This document shows positions 9,083 to 18,072 of a stretch of 58,030 nt of DNA, piece by piece. The notes under the pieces were generated by a model. The model saw only the letters and a program-made list of their open reading frames with translations, searched no databases and had not been told where the DNA came from. Numbering within the stretch: the first letter of the stretch is position 1; every line of letters starts with the position of its first letter. The stretch covers positions 1 to 58,030 of the forward strand of contig JBFMCQ010000017.1 in NCBI GenBank assembly GCA_040754295.1, written 5' to 3'. Origin of the DNA: Solimonas sp040754295 (GTDB taxonomy: Bacteria > Pseudomonadota > Gammaproteobacteria > Nevskiales > Nevskiaceae). The position numbers were made by a program, and so were the translations under genes.

Positions 9083-9324
9083 GCGCACTGACCATCCGCA
9101 TCGCGGACGAGAAGTACCAGCGCCTGAAGGCGCTCTCGCGGCGCCGCCGGGCCCGCGTCGATCGGCGGATCGACGAGATGACGACCTCGATGCCGGCGGA
9201 GCTCGATGCGCAAACCCGGTTTCTCCTGCGCGCGCAACGCGGCGCCGGCAAGGTGGAGCGCGGCATCGCTCTGCTCGCAAAGGCCAGGCACCCTGCGCGC
9301 AGCACGACGCGGACACGCAAATGA
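9079..9324 (+). CDS. Ribbon-helix-helix antitoxin, orphan
   Basis: 81 aa. The N-terminus SALTIRIADEKYQRLKAL followed by a basic segment and a RIDEMTT helix matches small CopG/Arc-type antitoxins paired with PIN toxins. Its toxin seems lost: only a C-terminal stub precedes it. The ribosome site is a complete anti-SD match (AAGGAGGTGA, 9065-9074) only 4 nt from the ATG; it lies inside the toxin tail. The gene ends as ATGA with the start of the reductase gene. It may persist as an autoregulator or be decaying. Confidence 0.6.
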   Translation: MSALTIRIADEKYQRLKALSRRRRARVDRRIDEMTTSMPAELDAQTRFLLRAQRGAGKVERGIALLAKARHPARSTTRTRK

Positions 9325-10070
9325 TCGTCTTCGTCACCGGCGCCAGCGCCGGGTTCGGTGCCGCGATCGCACGCCGCTTTATTGCCGACGGCGCGCGGGT
9401 CGTCATCGCCGGTCGCCGCGGCGAGCGCCTGCGCAGCTTGGCCGCCGAGTTCGGGCCGCGCGCGCTGCCGGTCGCGCTCGATGTGCGCGACAAGGCGGCG
9501 ATCGACGCCGTGCTCGCGGCGCTGCCGCCGGAGTTCCGCGACATCGATGTGCTGGTCAACAACGCCGGCCTCGCACTCGGCCTGGAGCCGGCACATCAGG
9601 CGCAGCTCGCCGACTGGGAGCAGATGGTCGACACCAACGTGAAAGGTCTGATGTACATGACGCACGCGCTGCTGCCGGGGATGGTCGCGCGCCGCCGCGG
9701 TCACGTCATCAACATCGGCTCGATCGCCGGCGAATGGCCGTATCCCGGCGGCAACGTCTACGGCGCGACCAAGGCCTTCGTACGCCAGTTTTCGCTGAAC
9801 CTGCGCGCCGATCTGCTCGGCACCGGCGTGCGCGTGACCGACGTCGAACCGGGCCTTGCCGGCGGCACCGAGTTTTCGAGCGTGCGCTTCCATGGCGACG
9901 AGGCGCGCGCCGCGAAGACCTACGAGAACGCCACGCCGCTGACGCCGGAGGACATCGCCGAGACCGTGCACTGGGTCGCAACGCGGCCCGCGCACGTCAA
10001 CATCAATACGATCTCGATGATGCCGGTGGACCAGGCGTTTTCGCCGCTGGCGATACATCGCCGGCGCTGA
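9321..10070 (+). CDS. ydfG: YdfG-like SDR oxidoreductase (NADP-dependent 3-hydroxy acid dehydrogenase)
   Basis: 249 aa, classical short-chain dehydrogenase. It has the cofactor motif TGASAGFG (6-13), NNAG (80-83) and the catalytic Ser134, Tyr147 and Lys151. Arg32/Arg33 after the second strand favour NADP(H). YdfG oxidises L-allo-threonine and related 3-hydroxy acids and reduces malonic semialdehyde. The ATG overlaps the antitoxin stop, so the two are co-translated. Confidence 0.85.
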   Translation: MIVFVTGASAGFGAAIARRFIADGARVVIAGRRGERLRSLAAEFGPRALPVALDVRDKAAIDAVLAALPPEFRDIDVLVNNAGLALGLEPAHQAQLADWEQMVDTNVKGLMYMTHALLPGMVARRRGHVINIGSIAGEWPYPGGNVYGATKAFVRQFSLNLRADLLGTGVRVTDVEPGLAGGTEFSSVRFHGDEARAAKTYENATPLTPEDIAETVHWVATRPAHVNINTISMMPVDQAFSPLAIHRRR

Positions 10071-10204
10071 GCGCAGCCCGCGCGCTCTGCAGCAGTGCGG
10101 CCAGCTCGCAGGTCACAGGTCTCGGCGGCGGTCGCGATCAGCGGGTGGTAGATGCGTGCGTCGCGATGCTTCACCCGCTCCGGATCACGATGGTCCTGCA
10201 GATG

Positions 10205-11248
10205 CTAGACCTGAACGTCCGCCGCTTTCGTATGCCGGCGCCGGTACTCGCCGGGACGCACGCCCGTCCATTGTTTGAACGCGCGATGAAACGCGCTGGG
10301 CTCGGCGAAGCCGACCTCCTGCGCGATCTCGGGGACGGGCAGCGTCGAATGGCTCAGACGCTCGATCGCCATGTCGCGGCGCAGCGCGTCCTTGATCGCA
10401 CGGAAGCTCGCGCCCTCGCGCTCCAGACCGCGGCGCAGCACCGACGGGCTCGCATCGAGCGCCTGCGCGAGCTGCTCGAAATCCGGCCACGCGCGCGGCG
10501 GCGTGTCGCGCAGCTGCTGGCGCACCCGCGCCGACCAGCTGTGCGCGTCCTTGTACTTGAGCACGATGTTGTACGGCGCGTCGCGCAGGAATTCCTTGGC
10601 GCTGCGCTCGTTCTGCACGACCGGTGCCGACAGCAGCTCGGCGGCGAAGGCGATGCTCGTGCGCGGCGCCTCGAAGCGCAGCTGCTGCGCGTACATGATC
10701 GTGTACTCGCGCCAGCGATCCGGCCGCGGATACGCGAAACAGGCTTCGTCGATCGCGATCCGCCGGCCGACGAGCCAGCACATCAGGCCATGCAGCAGGA
10801 CCAGCAGCGTCTCGTGCGCGAACGGGCGCGGCGGCGTGCGCGCACGCGCCGTCGGCATGAGCACCAGCCGTGCCTGCGCGCCGTCGGTTTCGAGATCGAC
10901 CGCCGTGTCGTCGAGGATGATGCCGAACAAATGGATCGCGCGCGCCAGCGCCGCCCGCAAGGTCTTCGCGCCGACCGCGAAATAGCACAGCGTGGCGAAA
11001 CTGCCGACCTTCATGCGCCGTGCATCGAGCCCGAAGAACTCGTCGTCGAGCGCTGCCGCCACGGCGAGCCACAGCGCGCTGAAGCTCTCGGCGGAGACGC
11101 GCGCCTGCTCCGCGCTCAGCAGCCGCTCGGGGATGCCGGCGGCGCGCAGCAGCGGCGCCGGATCGTGGCCGGCACGGCACACGCCGTCCAGCGCTTCGCG
11201 GACGAAGCTGATCGAAACGCTGTCCTTTTCCGGGCCGGTGCTCGTCAC
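10205..11248 (-). CDS. AraC-family transcriptional regulator (OruR-like)
   Basis: 347 aa. An N-terminal arabinose-binding-like domain (about 15-210) precedes an AraC HTH pair (about 250-340) ending in QEVGFAEPSAFHRAFKQWTG. It starts with GTG at 11248. It is divergent from icmF across 121 nt, so control of icmF is a reasonable guess. The effector is unknown. Confidence 0.8.
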   Translation of the reverse strand: MTSTGPEKDSVSISFVREALDGVCRAGHDPAPLLRAAGIPERLLSAEQARVSAESFSALWLAVAAALDDEFFGLDARRMKVGSFATLCYFAVGAKTLRAALARAIHLFGIILDDTAVDLETDGAQARLVLMPTARARTPPRPFAHETLLVLLHGLMCWLVGRRIAIDEACFAYPRPDRWREYTIMYAQQLRFEAPRTSIAFAAELLSAPVVQNERSAKEFLRDAPYNIVLKYKDAHSWSARVRQQLRDTPPRAWPDFEQLAQALDASPSVLRRGLEREGASFRAIKDALRRDMAIERLSHSTLPVPEIAQEVGFAEPSAFHRAFKQWTGVRPGEYRRRHTKAADVQV

Positions 11249-11369
11249 TGTCCGATTTTCGCATTCCCGGCGTCAGTTTCGGGCATCGTGCGGCCGCGCC
11301 GCAGCGCTTAAAATTTCGTCATTTCGGCGCCGCTGCTTCGTCACCCGCGCTCTCGATCCGGATTCCGCC

Positions 11370-14300
11370 ATGACCGACCTGTCCGTAGCCCAGAAGCTCA
11401 AGCCGTACAAGGCCAAGCACAAGGTCCGCTTCGTCACCGCGACCGCGCTGTTCGACGGCCACGACGCCTCGATCAACATCATGCGCCGCATCCTGCAGTC
11501 GAGTGGTGCCGAGGTGATCCACCTGGGCCACAACCGCTCGGCCGGCGAGATCGTCAAGGCGGCGCTCGAAGAGGACGTGCAGGGCATCGCGATCACGTCC
11601 TACCAGGGTGGGCACATCGAGTTCTTCCAGTACATCGTCGACCTGCTGCGCGCCGGCGGCGGCGACAACATCAAGGTCTTCGGCGGCGGCGGCGGCGTCA
11701 TCGTGCCATCCGAGATCAAGGCGCTGATGGACTACGGCGTCGCCCGCATCTACTCGCCGGAGGACGGCGCCAAGCTCGGCCTGCAGGGCATGATCGACGA
11801 CGTCATCCAGAGCAGCGACTACGACCTGACGCCGCTCGCGCCGAAGGCCAAGGACGCGCTGAGCGCGCTGCAGTCCGGCGACCGGCGCACGCTCGCGCGC
11901 GTGGTCACGGCCTTGGAGAACGGTGCCTACGACGACGCAACCAAGCAGGCGATCCGCGACGCCGCGGCGCAGCGCGCGGTGCCGGTGCTCGGCATCACCG
12001 GCACCGGCGGCGCCGGCAAGTCCTCGCTGACCGACGAGCTGGTGCTGCGCCTGCGCCTGGACCAGGAGGACCGGCTCAAGGTGGCAATCGTCTCGATCGA
12101 CCCGTCGCGCAAGCGCACCGGCGGCGCACTGCTGGGCGATCGCATTCGCATGAACGCGATCGAGTCCGAGCAGGTGTACATGCGCTCGCTGGCGACGCGC
12201 GACACCGGCACCGAAGTCTCGGCCGCGCTGCCGGAGGTCATCGCCGCCTGCAAGCTCGCCGGTTTCGATCTGGTCATCGTCGAAACCTCGGGCATCGGCC
12301 AGGGCGATGCGGCGATCGTGCCCTTCGTCGACCTCTCGCTGTACGTGATGACGCCCGAGTTCGGTGCGGCCTCACAGCTCGAGAAGATCGACATGCTCGA
12401 CTTCGCCGACTTCGTCGCGATCAACAAGTTCGACCGCAAGGGCGCCGAGGACGCGCTGCGCGACGTGCGCAAGCAGTATCAGCGCAACCGCGAGCAGTTC
12501 TCGCAGCCGCCCGAGGCGATGCCGGTCTACGGCACGATGGCCGCGCGCTTCAACGACGACGGCGTCACCGCGCTCTACCAGGCGATCCTGACCAGGCTCC
12601 GGGAGAAGGGCCTGAACGCGCAGCCGGGCAGGCTGCCGAAGGTCGCGGTGAAGTTCTCCTCGCAGAGCCGCGCGGTCGTGCCGGCCGAACGCGTGCGCTA
12701 TCTCGCCGAGATCGCCGGCACCGTGCGCGACTATCACAAGATCACGCAGCAGCAGGCGCGCGTCGCGCGCGAGCGCCAGTCGCTGAAGATCGCCAAGGCG
12801 CTGTTCGAGGCATCCGGCAAGCCGGCACAGGGCTTCGACGAGCTGATCTCCGCGAAAGACGGCGAGCTGCTACCCGCCGCGCGCAAGCTGCTGGAGCAGT
12901 GGCCGAAGACGCGCGAGCTCTACGCGCAGGACGAGTACGTCGTGAAGATCCGCGACAAGGAGATTCGCACGCGGCTCACCCACGAGTCGCTGTCCGGCAC
13001 CAGGATCCGCAAGGTTTCGCTGCCGGCCTTCGAGGACGAAGGCGAAATCCTGCGCTTCCTGATGAAGGAGAACCTGCCGGGCTCGTTTCCGTTCACCGCC
13101 GGCGTCTTCGCGTTCAAGCGCGAAGGCGAGGACCCGACACGCATGTTCGCCGGCGAGGGCGATGCCTTCCGCACCAATCGCCGCTTCAAGAAGCTGTCCG
13201 AGGGCATGCCGGCACATCGCCTGTCCACGGCCTTCGATTCGGTGACGCTGTACGGCTGGGACCCGGATCTGCGCCCGGACATCTACGGCAAGATCGGCAA
13301 CTCGGGTGTGTCGATCTGCACGCTCGACGACATGAGAGTGCTGTACTCGGGCTTCGACCTGTGCGCGCCGAACACCTCGGTGTCGATGACGATCAACGGC
13401 CCGGCGCCGATGATCCTGGCGATGTTCATGAACACCGCGATCGACCAGCAGGTCGACAAGTTCAAGGAACAGAACGGCCGCGACCCCACCGACGACGAGT
13501 TCGAGAAGATCAAGGCCTGGACGCTGTCGGTCGTGCGCGGCACCGTGCAGGCCGACATCCTCAAGGAGGACCAGGGCCAGAACACCTGCATCTTCTCGAC
13601 CGAGTTCGCGCTCAAGATGATGGGCGACATCCAGGAGTACTTCGTGCACCACAAGGTGCAGAACTTCTACTCGGTGTCGATCTCCGGCTATCACATCGCC
13701 GAGGCCGGCGCGAACCCGATCAGCCAGCTCGCGTTCACGCTCGCCAACGGCTTCACCTACGTCGAGTCGTACCTCGCACGCGGCATGCACATCGACGACT
13801 TCGCGCCGAACCTGTCGTTCTTCTTCTCCAACGGCATGGACCCGGAGTATTCGGTGATCGGCCGCGTCGCCCGTCGCATCTGGGCGGTGGCGATGAAGAA
13901 CAAGTACGGCGCCAACGAGCGCAGCCAGAAGCTCAAGTACCACGTGCAGACCTCGGGGCGCTCGCTGCACGCGCAGGAGATGGCGTTCAACGACATCCGC
14001 ACGACCTTGCAGGCGCTGATCGCGATCTACGACAACTGCAACTCGCTGCACACCAACGCCTACGACGAGGCGATCACGACGCCGACCGAGGAGTCGGTAC
14101 GCCGCGCGATGGCGATCCAGCTGATCATCAACCGCGAGTGGGGCCTGGCGAAGAACGAAAACCCCCTGCAGGGCAGCTTCATCATCGACGAGCTGACCGA
14201 TCTCATCGAAGAAGCGGTCCTCAAGGAGTTCGAGGCGATCGCCGCGCGCGGCGGCGTGCTCGGCGCGATGGAAACCGGCTATCAACGCGGCAAGATCCAG

Positions 14301-14636
14301 GAAGAGTCGCTCTACTACGAGCACAAGAAGCACGACGGCTCGCTGCCGATCATCGGCGTCAACACCTTCCGCAACCCCGACGGCGACACGGTGCCCGACC
14401 ACATCGAGCTGGCGCGCTCGACCGACGACGAGAAACAGTCGCAGCTCAGGCGGCTTGCCGAATTCAAGCAGCGCAACGCGGCGCAGGCGCCGGCGATGCT
14501 GGAGCGCCTGCGCCGCTGCGTGATGGACAATGGCAACACCTTCGAGGTGCTGATGGACGCCGTGCGCGTCTGCTCGCTCGGCGAGATCACGCAGACGCTG
14601 TTCGAAGTCGGCGGCCGCTATCGTCGTAACATGTAG
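11370..14636 (+). CDS. icmF: Fused isobutyryl-CoA mutase / G-protein chaperone IcmF
   Basis: 1088 aa. The order is: B12-binding domain (about 20-150, FDGHDASIN with His31 as the likely cobalt ligand), MeaI-type GTPase chaperone (P-loop GTGGAGKSS near 211), then linker and acyl-CoA mutase barrel to the end. It interconverts isobutyryl-CoA and n-butyryl-CoA with adenosylcobalamin, while the G domain guards cofactor loading. The ATG at 11370 opens MTDLSVAQKLKPYKAKHKVRF; the open frame further upstream is antisense to the AraC gene. The cobalamin genes at 40-49 kb could supply its cofactor. Confidence 0.95.
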   Translation: MTDLSVAQKLKPYKAKHKVRFVTATALFDGHDASINIMRRILQSSGAEVIHLGHNRSAGEIVKAALEEDVQGIAITSYQGGHIEFFQYIVDLLRAGGGDNIKVFGGGGGVIVPSEIKALMDYGVARIYSPEDGAKLGLQGMIDDVIQSSDYDLTPLAPKAKDALSALQSGDRRTLARVVTALENGAYDDATKQAIRDAAAQRAVPVLGITGTGGAGKSSLTDELVLRLRLDQEDRLKVAIVSIDPSRKRTGGALLGDRIRMNAIESEQVYMRSLATRDTGTEVSAALPEVIAACKLAGFDLVIVETSGIGQGDAAIVPFVDLSLYVMTPEFGAASQLEKIDMLDFADFVAINKFDRKGAEDALRDVRKQYQRNREQFSQPPEAMPVYGTMAARFNDDGVTALYQAILTRLREKGLNAQPGRLPKVAVKFSSQSRAVVPAERVRYLAEIAGTVRDYHKITQQQARVARERQSLKIAKALFEASGKPAQGFDELISAKDGELLPAARKLLEQWPKTRELYAQDEYVVKIRDKEIRTRLTHESLSGTRIRKVSLPAFEDEGEILRFLMKENLPGSFPFTAGVFAFKREGEDPTRMFAGEGDAFRTNRRFKKLSEGMPAHRLSTAFDSVTLYGWDPDLRPDIYGKIGNSGVSICTLDDMRVLYSGFDLCAPNTSVSMTINGPAPMILAMFMNTAIDQQVDKFKEQNGRDPTDDEFEKIKAWTLSVVRGTVQADILKEDQGQNTCIFSTEFALKMMGDIQEYFVHHKVQNFYSVSISGYHIAEAGANPISQLAFTLANGFTYVESYLARGMHIDDFAPNLSFFFSNGMDPEYSVIGRVARRIWAVAMKNKYGANERSQKLKYHVQTSGRSLHAQEMAFNDIRTTLQALIAIYDNCNSLHTNAYDEAITTPTEESVRRAMAIQLIINREWGLAKNENPLQGSFIIDELTDLIEEAVLKEFEAIAARGGVLGAMETGYQRGKIQEESLYYEHKKHDGSLPIIGVNTFRNPDGDTVPDHIELARSTDDEKQSQLRRLAEFKQRNAAQAPAMLERLRRCVMDNGNTFEVLMDAVRVCSLGEITQTLFEVGGRYRRNM

Positions 14637-14640
14637 CCCG

Positions 14641-14668
14641 CCTCACGCCTCACGCCTCACGCCTCACG
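14641..14668. repeat. Four tandem CCTCACG heptamers
   Basis: Four exact copies of CCTCACG directly follow the icmF stop. The same unit, in imperfect form, is found around 4338-4364 and 4440-4469. Polymerase slippage of an intergenic microsatellite is the simplest explanation. Confidence 0.7.
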
Positions 14669-14676
14669 AGAAAATC

Positions 14677-14745
14677 ATGTCCCAACCCGAAATCCTCATC
14701 GTCGGTGCCGCGCGCCGCAAAATGGCGGCGCTTCCGCCATTTTGA
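14677..14745 (+). pseudogene. Truncated 5' end of an acetyl-CoA acetyltransferase (thiolase)
   Basis: The ATG at 14677 opens MSQPEILIVGAAR, the classic thiolase N-terminus (normally continuing with TPIG). Homology ends at about codon 14, where the inverted repeat of the next element begins, and the frame closes at TGA 14743-14745. The rest of the gene is missing from the window. A thiolase after an acyl-CoA mutase would make metabolic sense. This suggests an insertion-deletion removed it. Confidence 0.55.
14718..14744. promoter_or_regulatory. Perfect inverted repeat ahead of the ATPase relic
   Basis: CAAAATGGCGG (14718-14728), a 5-nt loop CGCTT, then CCGCCATTTTG (14734-14744). A second, related palindrome follows: AATGGC (14753-14758) ... 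GCCATT (14768-14773), ending 8 nt before the relic's ATG. Both share ATGGCGG. They may be an operator pair for the ATPase, or one may be the terminus of the inserted unit. Confidence 0.55.
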
Positions 14746-14781
14746 GTCGCACAATGGCGGAACATATGCCATTCTGCGTCC

Positions 14782-15181
14782 ATGGACGATTTCATCCCGC
14801 GGGCTTTCGTCCCGGGCCGCGATCACTTTTTCCTCCTGGGTCCGCGCGGCACGGGAAAGACTTCATGGTGCATCGAGCGCTACCCGGAAGCCCTGCGCAT
14901 CGACCTGCTCGATCCGGCGCTGCTGCGCCAACTGTCCGCACGCCCGGAGGCCTCGTGGCCCAGCACCTGCGAGCATGGTGCGATTACGCGCCAGGCGCAC
15001 ACCGTCTTTATTTCTGGCAGACCCGCTCGAAAGTCGAGGTCGACTTCGTGATCTACGGCGACGCCGGGCTGCTCGCCGTCGAAGTGAAGAACACCCGAAA
15101 CCCTGGCCCGGAGGATTTTCGGGGGCTGCGCAGCTCGAGGAGTTCCTGCTCGACCTGCAACCGGGGCGAATTCCTTCGTAG
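14782..15181 (+). pseudogene. Decayed AAA ATPase with DUF4143 domain
   Basis: The first 50 or so codons are a good N-terminus of the AAA/DUF4143 family (FIPRAF... then P-loop LGPRGTGKTS). After about 14950 the match jumps to another frame with the family's C-terminal region (VAQHLRAW, then TRSKVEVDFVIYGDAG and LAVEVKNT). Near 15135 it jumps again to EEFLLDLQPGRIPS and a TAG at 15179-15181. The middle of the protein is gone, so it is a relic with at least two deletion/frameshift points. Intact members are DNA-binding ATPases of poorly known role. Confidence 0.75.
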
Positions 15182-15193
15182 CCCACCGAGCGC

Positions 15194-17089
15194 TCAGCCG
15201 AGATAGGTATATCCCGACAGCCCGCCTTCGAGCTCGGCGAACAGCGCCTCGCGCTCGTCCGCGGGCAGATCGGCGGCGTTGAGCTTGTCGCGATAGGCGC
15301 GCGCGAGCGCCTCGGGCTCGAGGTGCACGTAGCGCAGCAGCTCGTCGGTGCGGTCGCCGCGCTCGGCGCCGGTCAGCGTCCAGCCGCCCTTGCCGTCGAG
15401 CACGACGTTGACGGCGTTGGTGTCGCCGAACAGGTTGTGCATGTCGCCGAGAATTTCCTGGTAGGCGCCGACCATGAAGAATCCGATCAGATAGGGCTCG
15501 CCATCCTTGAGCCGATGCATCGGCACGGTTGGCTCGAGGCCGCCGCGGTCGACGTAGTAGTCGATGCGGCCGTCGGAATCGCAGGTCAGATCGCACAGGC
15601 TGGCGCGCACGTCCGGCCGCTCGTTGAGGCGGTGGATCGGCAGGATCGGAAACACCTGGTCGATCGCCCAGGCATCGGGCACCGACTGGAACACCGAGAA
15701 GTTGCAGAAGTATTTCTCGGCGAGCTTCTCGCGCAGCTCGTCGAGTGCCTCGCGGTGCGCGCGAATGCTCGGGTCGAGCCGCGGCTCGACGGCGCGGCAG
15801 ACGGCGTAGTAGGTGCTCTCGGCGTACGCACGCTGGCGCAGCGTGAGCAGGCCGTGCGTGTACTGCGCCTGCGCCTCCTGCAGCTGCGAAGCGGCGTCGT
15901 GCAGGCATTCGAGCGGCCCGCGCGTCTCCAGCTCACCGAGCAGCTCGGCGAGGTCGTGCAGGATCGGCGGATCGTCGGCGGCCGGCAGCGGCACGTTGTT
16001 GACCTGCACCGTCTCGTGGTCGATGACCGAAGTGACGAGGACGGCGTGATGTGCGGTCAGCGCACGGCCGGACTCGGAGATGATGTCGGGCTCGGGATGG
16101 CCGGACTCGGCGCAGACTTCCTGCAGCGTGCGCACGACGTTGCGCGCGTATTCGCGCTGCGTGTAGTTCATCGAGCAGTACGAGCGCGAGCGCGTACCCT
16201 CGTAGTCGACGCCCAGGCCGCCGCCGACGTCGACGACCGCGACCGGCACGCCGAGCGAGCGCAGCTCGGTATAGAAGCGCGCGGCCTCGCGCATGCCGCG
16301 GACGATGTCCTGCACGTTGGCCACCTGCGAGCCGAGATGGAAGTGCACCATCTGCACGGCGTCGAGCCTGCCGGCCGCACGCAGCTCTTCGACCGCCGCG
16401 AGCACCTGCGCGCTCGACAGCCCGAACTTGGATTTCTCGCCGCCGGTGTTCTGCCATTTGCCGGCACCGATCGACGCGAGCCGCACGCGCAGGCCGATGC
16501 GCGGCGCGACGCCGAGCTGCCTGGCCTCTTCCAGCACCAGCGGCAGCTCCGAGCGCTTCTCGACGACGATGTAGACCTTGTGCCCGACTTTCTCGCCGAT
16601 CAGCGCGCGGCGGATGTAGGCGCGGTCCTTGTAGCCGTTGCAGACGATGACGCTGCCGGCGCGCGCCATGCCGAGCACGGCCGCCAGCTCGGGCTTGCTG
16701 CCCGCCTCGAGGCCGACGCGCTCGCCGCCGTGCTTGACGATCTCCTCGATGACGTCACCCTGCTGGTTGACCTTGATCGGGTAGACCGCGGTGTAACGCC
16801 CGCCGTAACCGAGCTCCTCGATCACGCTCGCGAACGCACCGGTCAGCGCATCGACGCGATCGTGCAGGATGTCGACGAAGCGCAGCAGCACCGGCAGCTG
16901 CAGTCCCTCGGCCGGCAGGCGCTTGGCCAGTGCGTAGAGATCGATCGTCACCTCGGAGTGCTCGCGGTACGGCCGCACGACGACGTGACCTTTGTCGGAC
17001 ACGCTGAAATAGCCCTCGCCCCAGTACGGGAGGTTGTAGAGATCGACCGCTTTCGCGGCAGTCCAGCGGCTGTCGTTCATCGGCGCCAT
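15194..17089 (-). CDS. speA: Biosynthetic arginine decarboxylase
   Basis: 631 aa, normal for the PLP-dependent fold-III SpeA. It converts arginine to agmatine, the first step to putrescine. The PLP lysine is Lys106 in YPIKVNQQ, and HFHLGSQ and DVGGGLGVDYEG are in place. The start ATG at 17089 gives MAPMNDSRW; an internal Met4 is an alternative. The gene is divergent from speE across 120 nt. Confidence 0.95.
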   Translation of the reverse strand: MAPMNDSRWTAAKAVDLYNLPYWGEGYFSVSDKGHVVVRPYREHSEVTIDLYALAKRLPAEGLQLPVLLRFVDILHDRVDALTGAFASVIEELGYGGRYTAVYPIKVNQQGDVIEEIVKHGGERVGLEAGSKPELAAVLGMARAGSVIVCNGYKDRAYIRRALIGEKVGHKVYIVVEKRSELPLVLEEARQLGVAPRIGLRVRLASIGAGKWQNTGGEKSKFGLSSAQVLAAVEELRAAGRLDAVQMVHFHLGSQVANVQDIVRGMREAARFYTELRSLGVPVAVVDVGGGLGVDYEGTRSRSYCSMNYTQREYARNVVRTLQEVCAESGHPEPDIISESGRALTAHHAVLVTSVIDHETVQVNNVPLPAADDPPILHDLAELLGELETRGPLECLHDAASQLQEAQAQYTHGLLTLRQRAYAESTYYAVCRAVEPRLDPSIRAHREALDELREKLAEKYFCNFSVFQSVPDAWAIDQVFPILPIHRLNERPDVRASLCDLTCDSDGRIDYYVDRGGLEPTVPMHRLKDGEPYLIGFFMVGAYQEILGDMHNLFGDTNAVNVVLDGKGGWTLTGAERGDRTDELLRYVHLEPEALARAYRDKLNAADLPADEREALFAELEGGLSGYTYLG

Positions 17090-17209
17090 TCAGTGGAAAT
17101 GAGCCAGGCCTTATACTCCACGCGCATTCTAGAGTGCGCGCCCGCAGCCGGCGACCACAGCACGCCGCGTGCCCGCGTCAGCCCAGCGCCCAACCGAAAG
17201 ACACCGCCG

Positions 17210-18058
17210 ATGACGCTCGATACATCCTGGTTCAGCGAAGCCAACGACGCGACCGGCTCCGCGTTCTCGCTCAAGGCGAAGAAGCTTCACGAGGAGCAGA
17301 CGCCGTATCAGAAGATCGAGATCTGGCAGACCGAGACCTTCGGCTACCTGATGACGATCGACGGCTGCACGATGGTATCGACGCGCGACAACTTCCTCTA
17401 CCACGAGATGATGTCGCACCCGGCGCTCAATTCGCACCCGAATCCCGAAACCGTCGTCATCGTCGGCGGCGGCGACTGCGGCACGCTGCGCGAAGTGCTC
17501 AAGCATCCGGAAGTGAAGTCGGCGACGCAGGTCGAGATCGACGAGCGCGTGACGCGCCTCTCGGAGAAGTATTTTCCCGAGCTGTGCGAGCGCAACGGCG
17601 ACCCGCGCGCGACGCTGTACTTCGGCGACGGCATCCAGTGGATGAAGGACGCACCGGCCGCATCGATCGACCTCATCATCATCGACTCGACCGACCCGGT
17701 CGGCCCGGCCGAAGGCCTGTTCGGCAAGCGCTTCTATCTGGATTGCATCCGGGCACTCAAGCCCGACGGCATGCTGGTCCAGCAGTCGGAGTCGCCGCTG
17801 CTGCATCTGCAGCTGATCCGCGAAATGCACGCGGCGATGCGCGACGCCGGCTTCGCGCAGACGCATCTGCTGCACTTCCCGCAGCCGATCTATCCGTCCG
17901 GGTGGTGGTCGGCCTCGCTCGCCTGCAAGCGCGGCGGCGCGCTCGCGCAGCGTCTGGTGAGCTCAGCGCTGGCGGCGCTGGATACGCGCTTCTACAACGC
18001 CGACACGCATCGTGCCGCGTTCGCACTGCCCAGCTACGTGCGCGACGCGCTGGGCTGA
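17210..18058 (+). CDS. speE: Spermidine synthase
   Basis: 282 aa. It transfers aminopropyl from decarboxylated SAM to putrescine. The SAM-fold motif GGGDCGTLREVL and the catalytic-loop motif DSTDPVGPAEGLF are present, and the N-terminus (WFSEANDATGSAFSLKAKKLHEEQTPYQKIEIW) is typical. The ATG at 17210 is chosen by homology. A TATACT at 17112-17117 in the divergent gap is a possible -10. The partner speD (SAM decarboxylase) is not in the window. Confidence 0.93.
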   Translation: MTLDTSWFSEANDATGSAFSLKAKKLHEEQTPYQKIEIWQTETFGYLMTIDGCTMVSTRDNFLYHEMMSHPALNSHPNPETVVIVGGGDCGTLREVLKHPEVKSATQVEIDERVTRLSEKYFPELCERNGDPRATLYFGDGIQWMKDAPAASIDLIIIDSTDPVGPAEGLFGKRFYLDCIRALKPDGMLVQQSESPLLHLQLIREMHAAMRDAGFAQTHLLHFPQPIYPSGWWSASLACKRGGALAQRLVSSALAALDTRFYNADTHRAAFALPSYVRDALG

Positions 18059-18072
18059 GCCGTCGGCGCGGA

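Noticed and set aside
12870..14402. 510-codon minus-strand frame within icmF
   Set aside because: Antisense shadow of the mutase domain, with His/Arg/Val-rich composition typical of such shadows.
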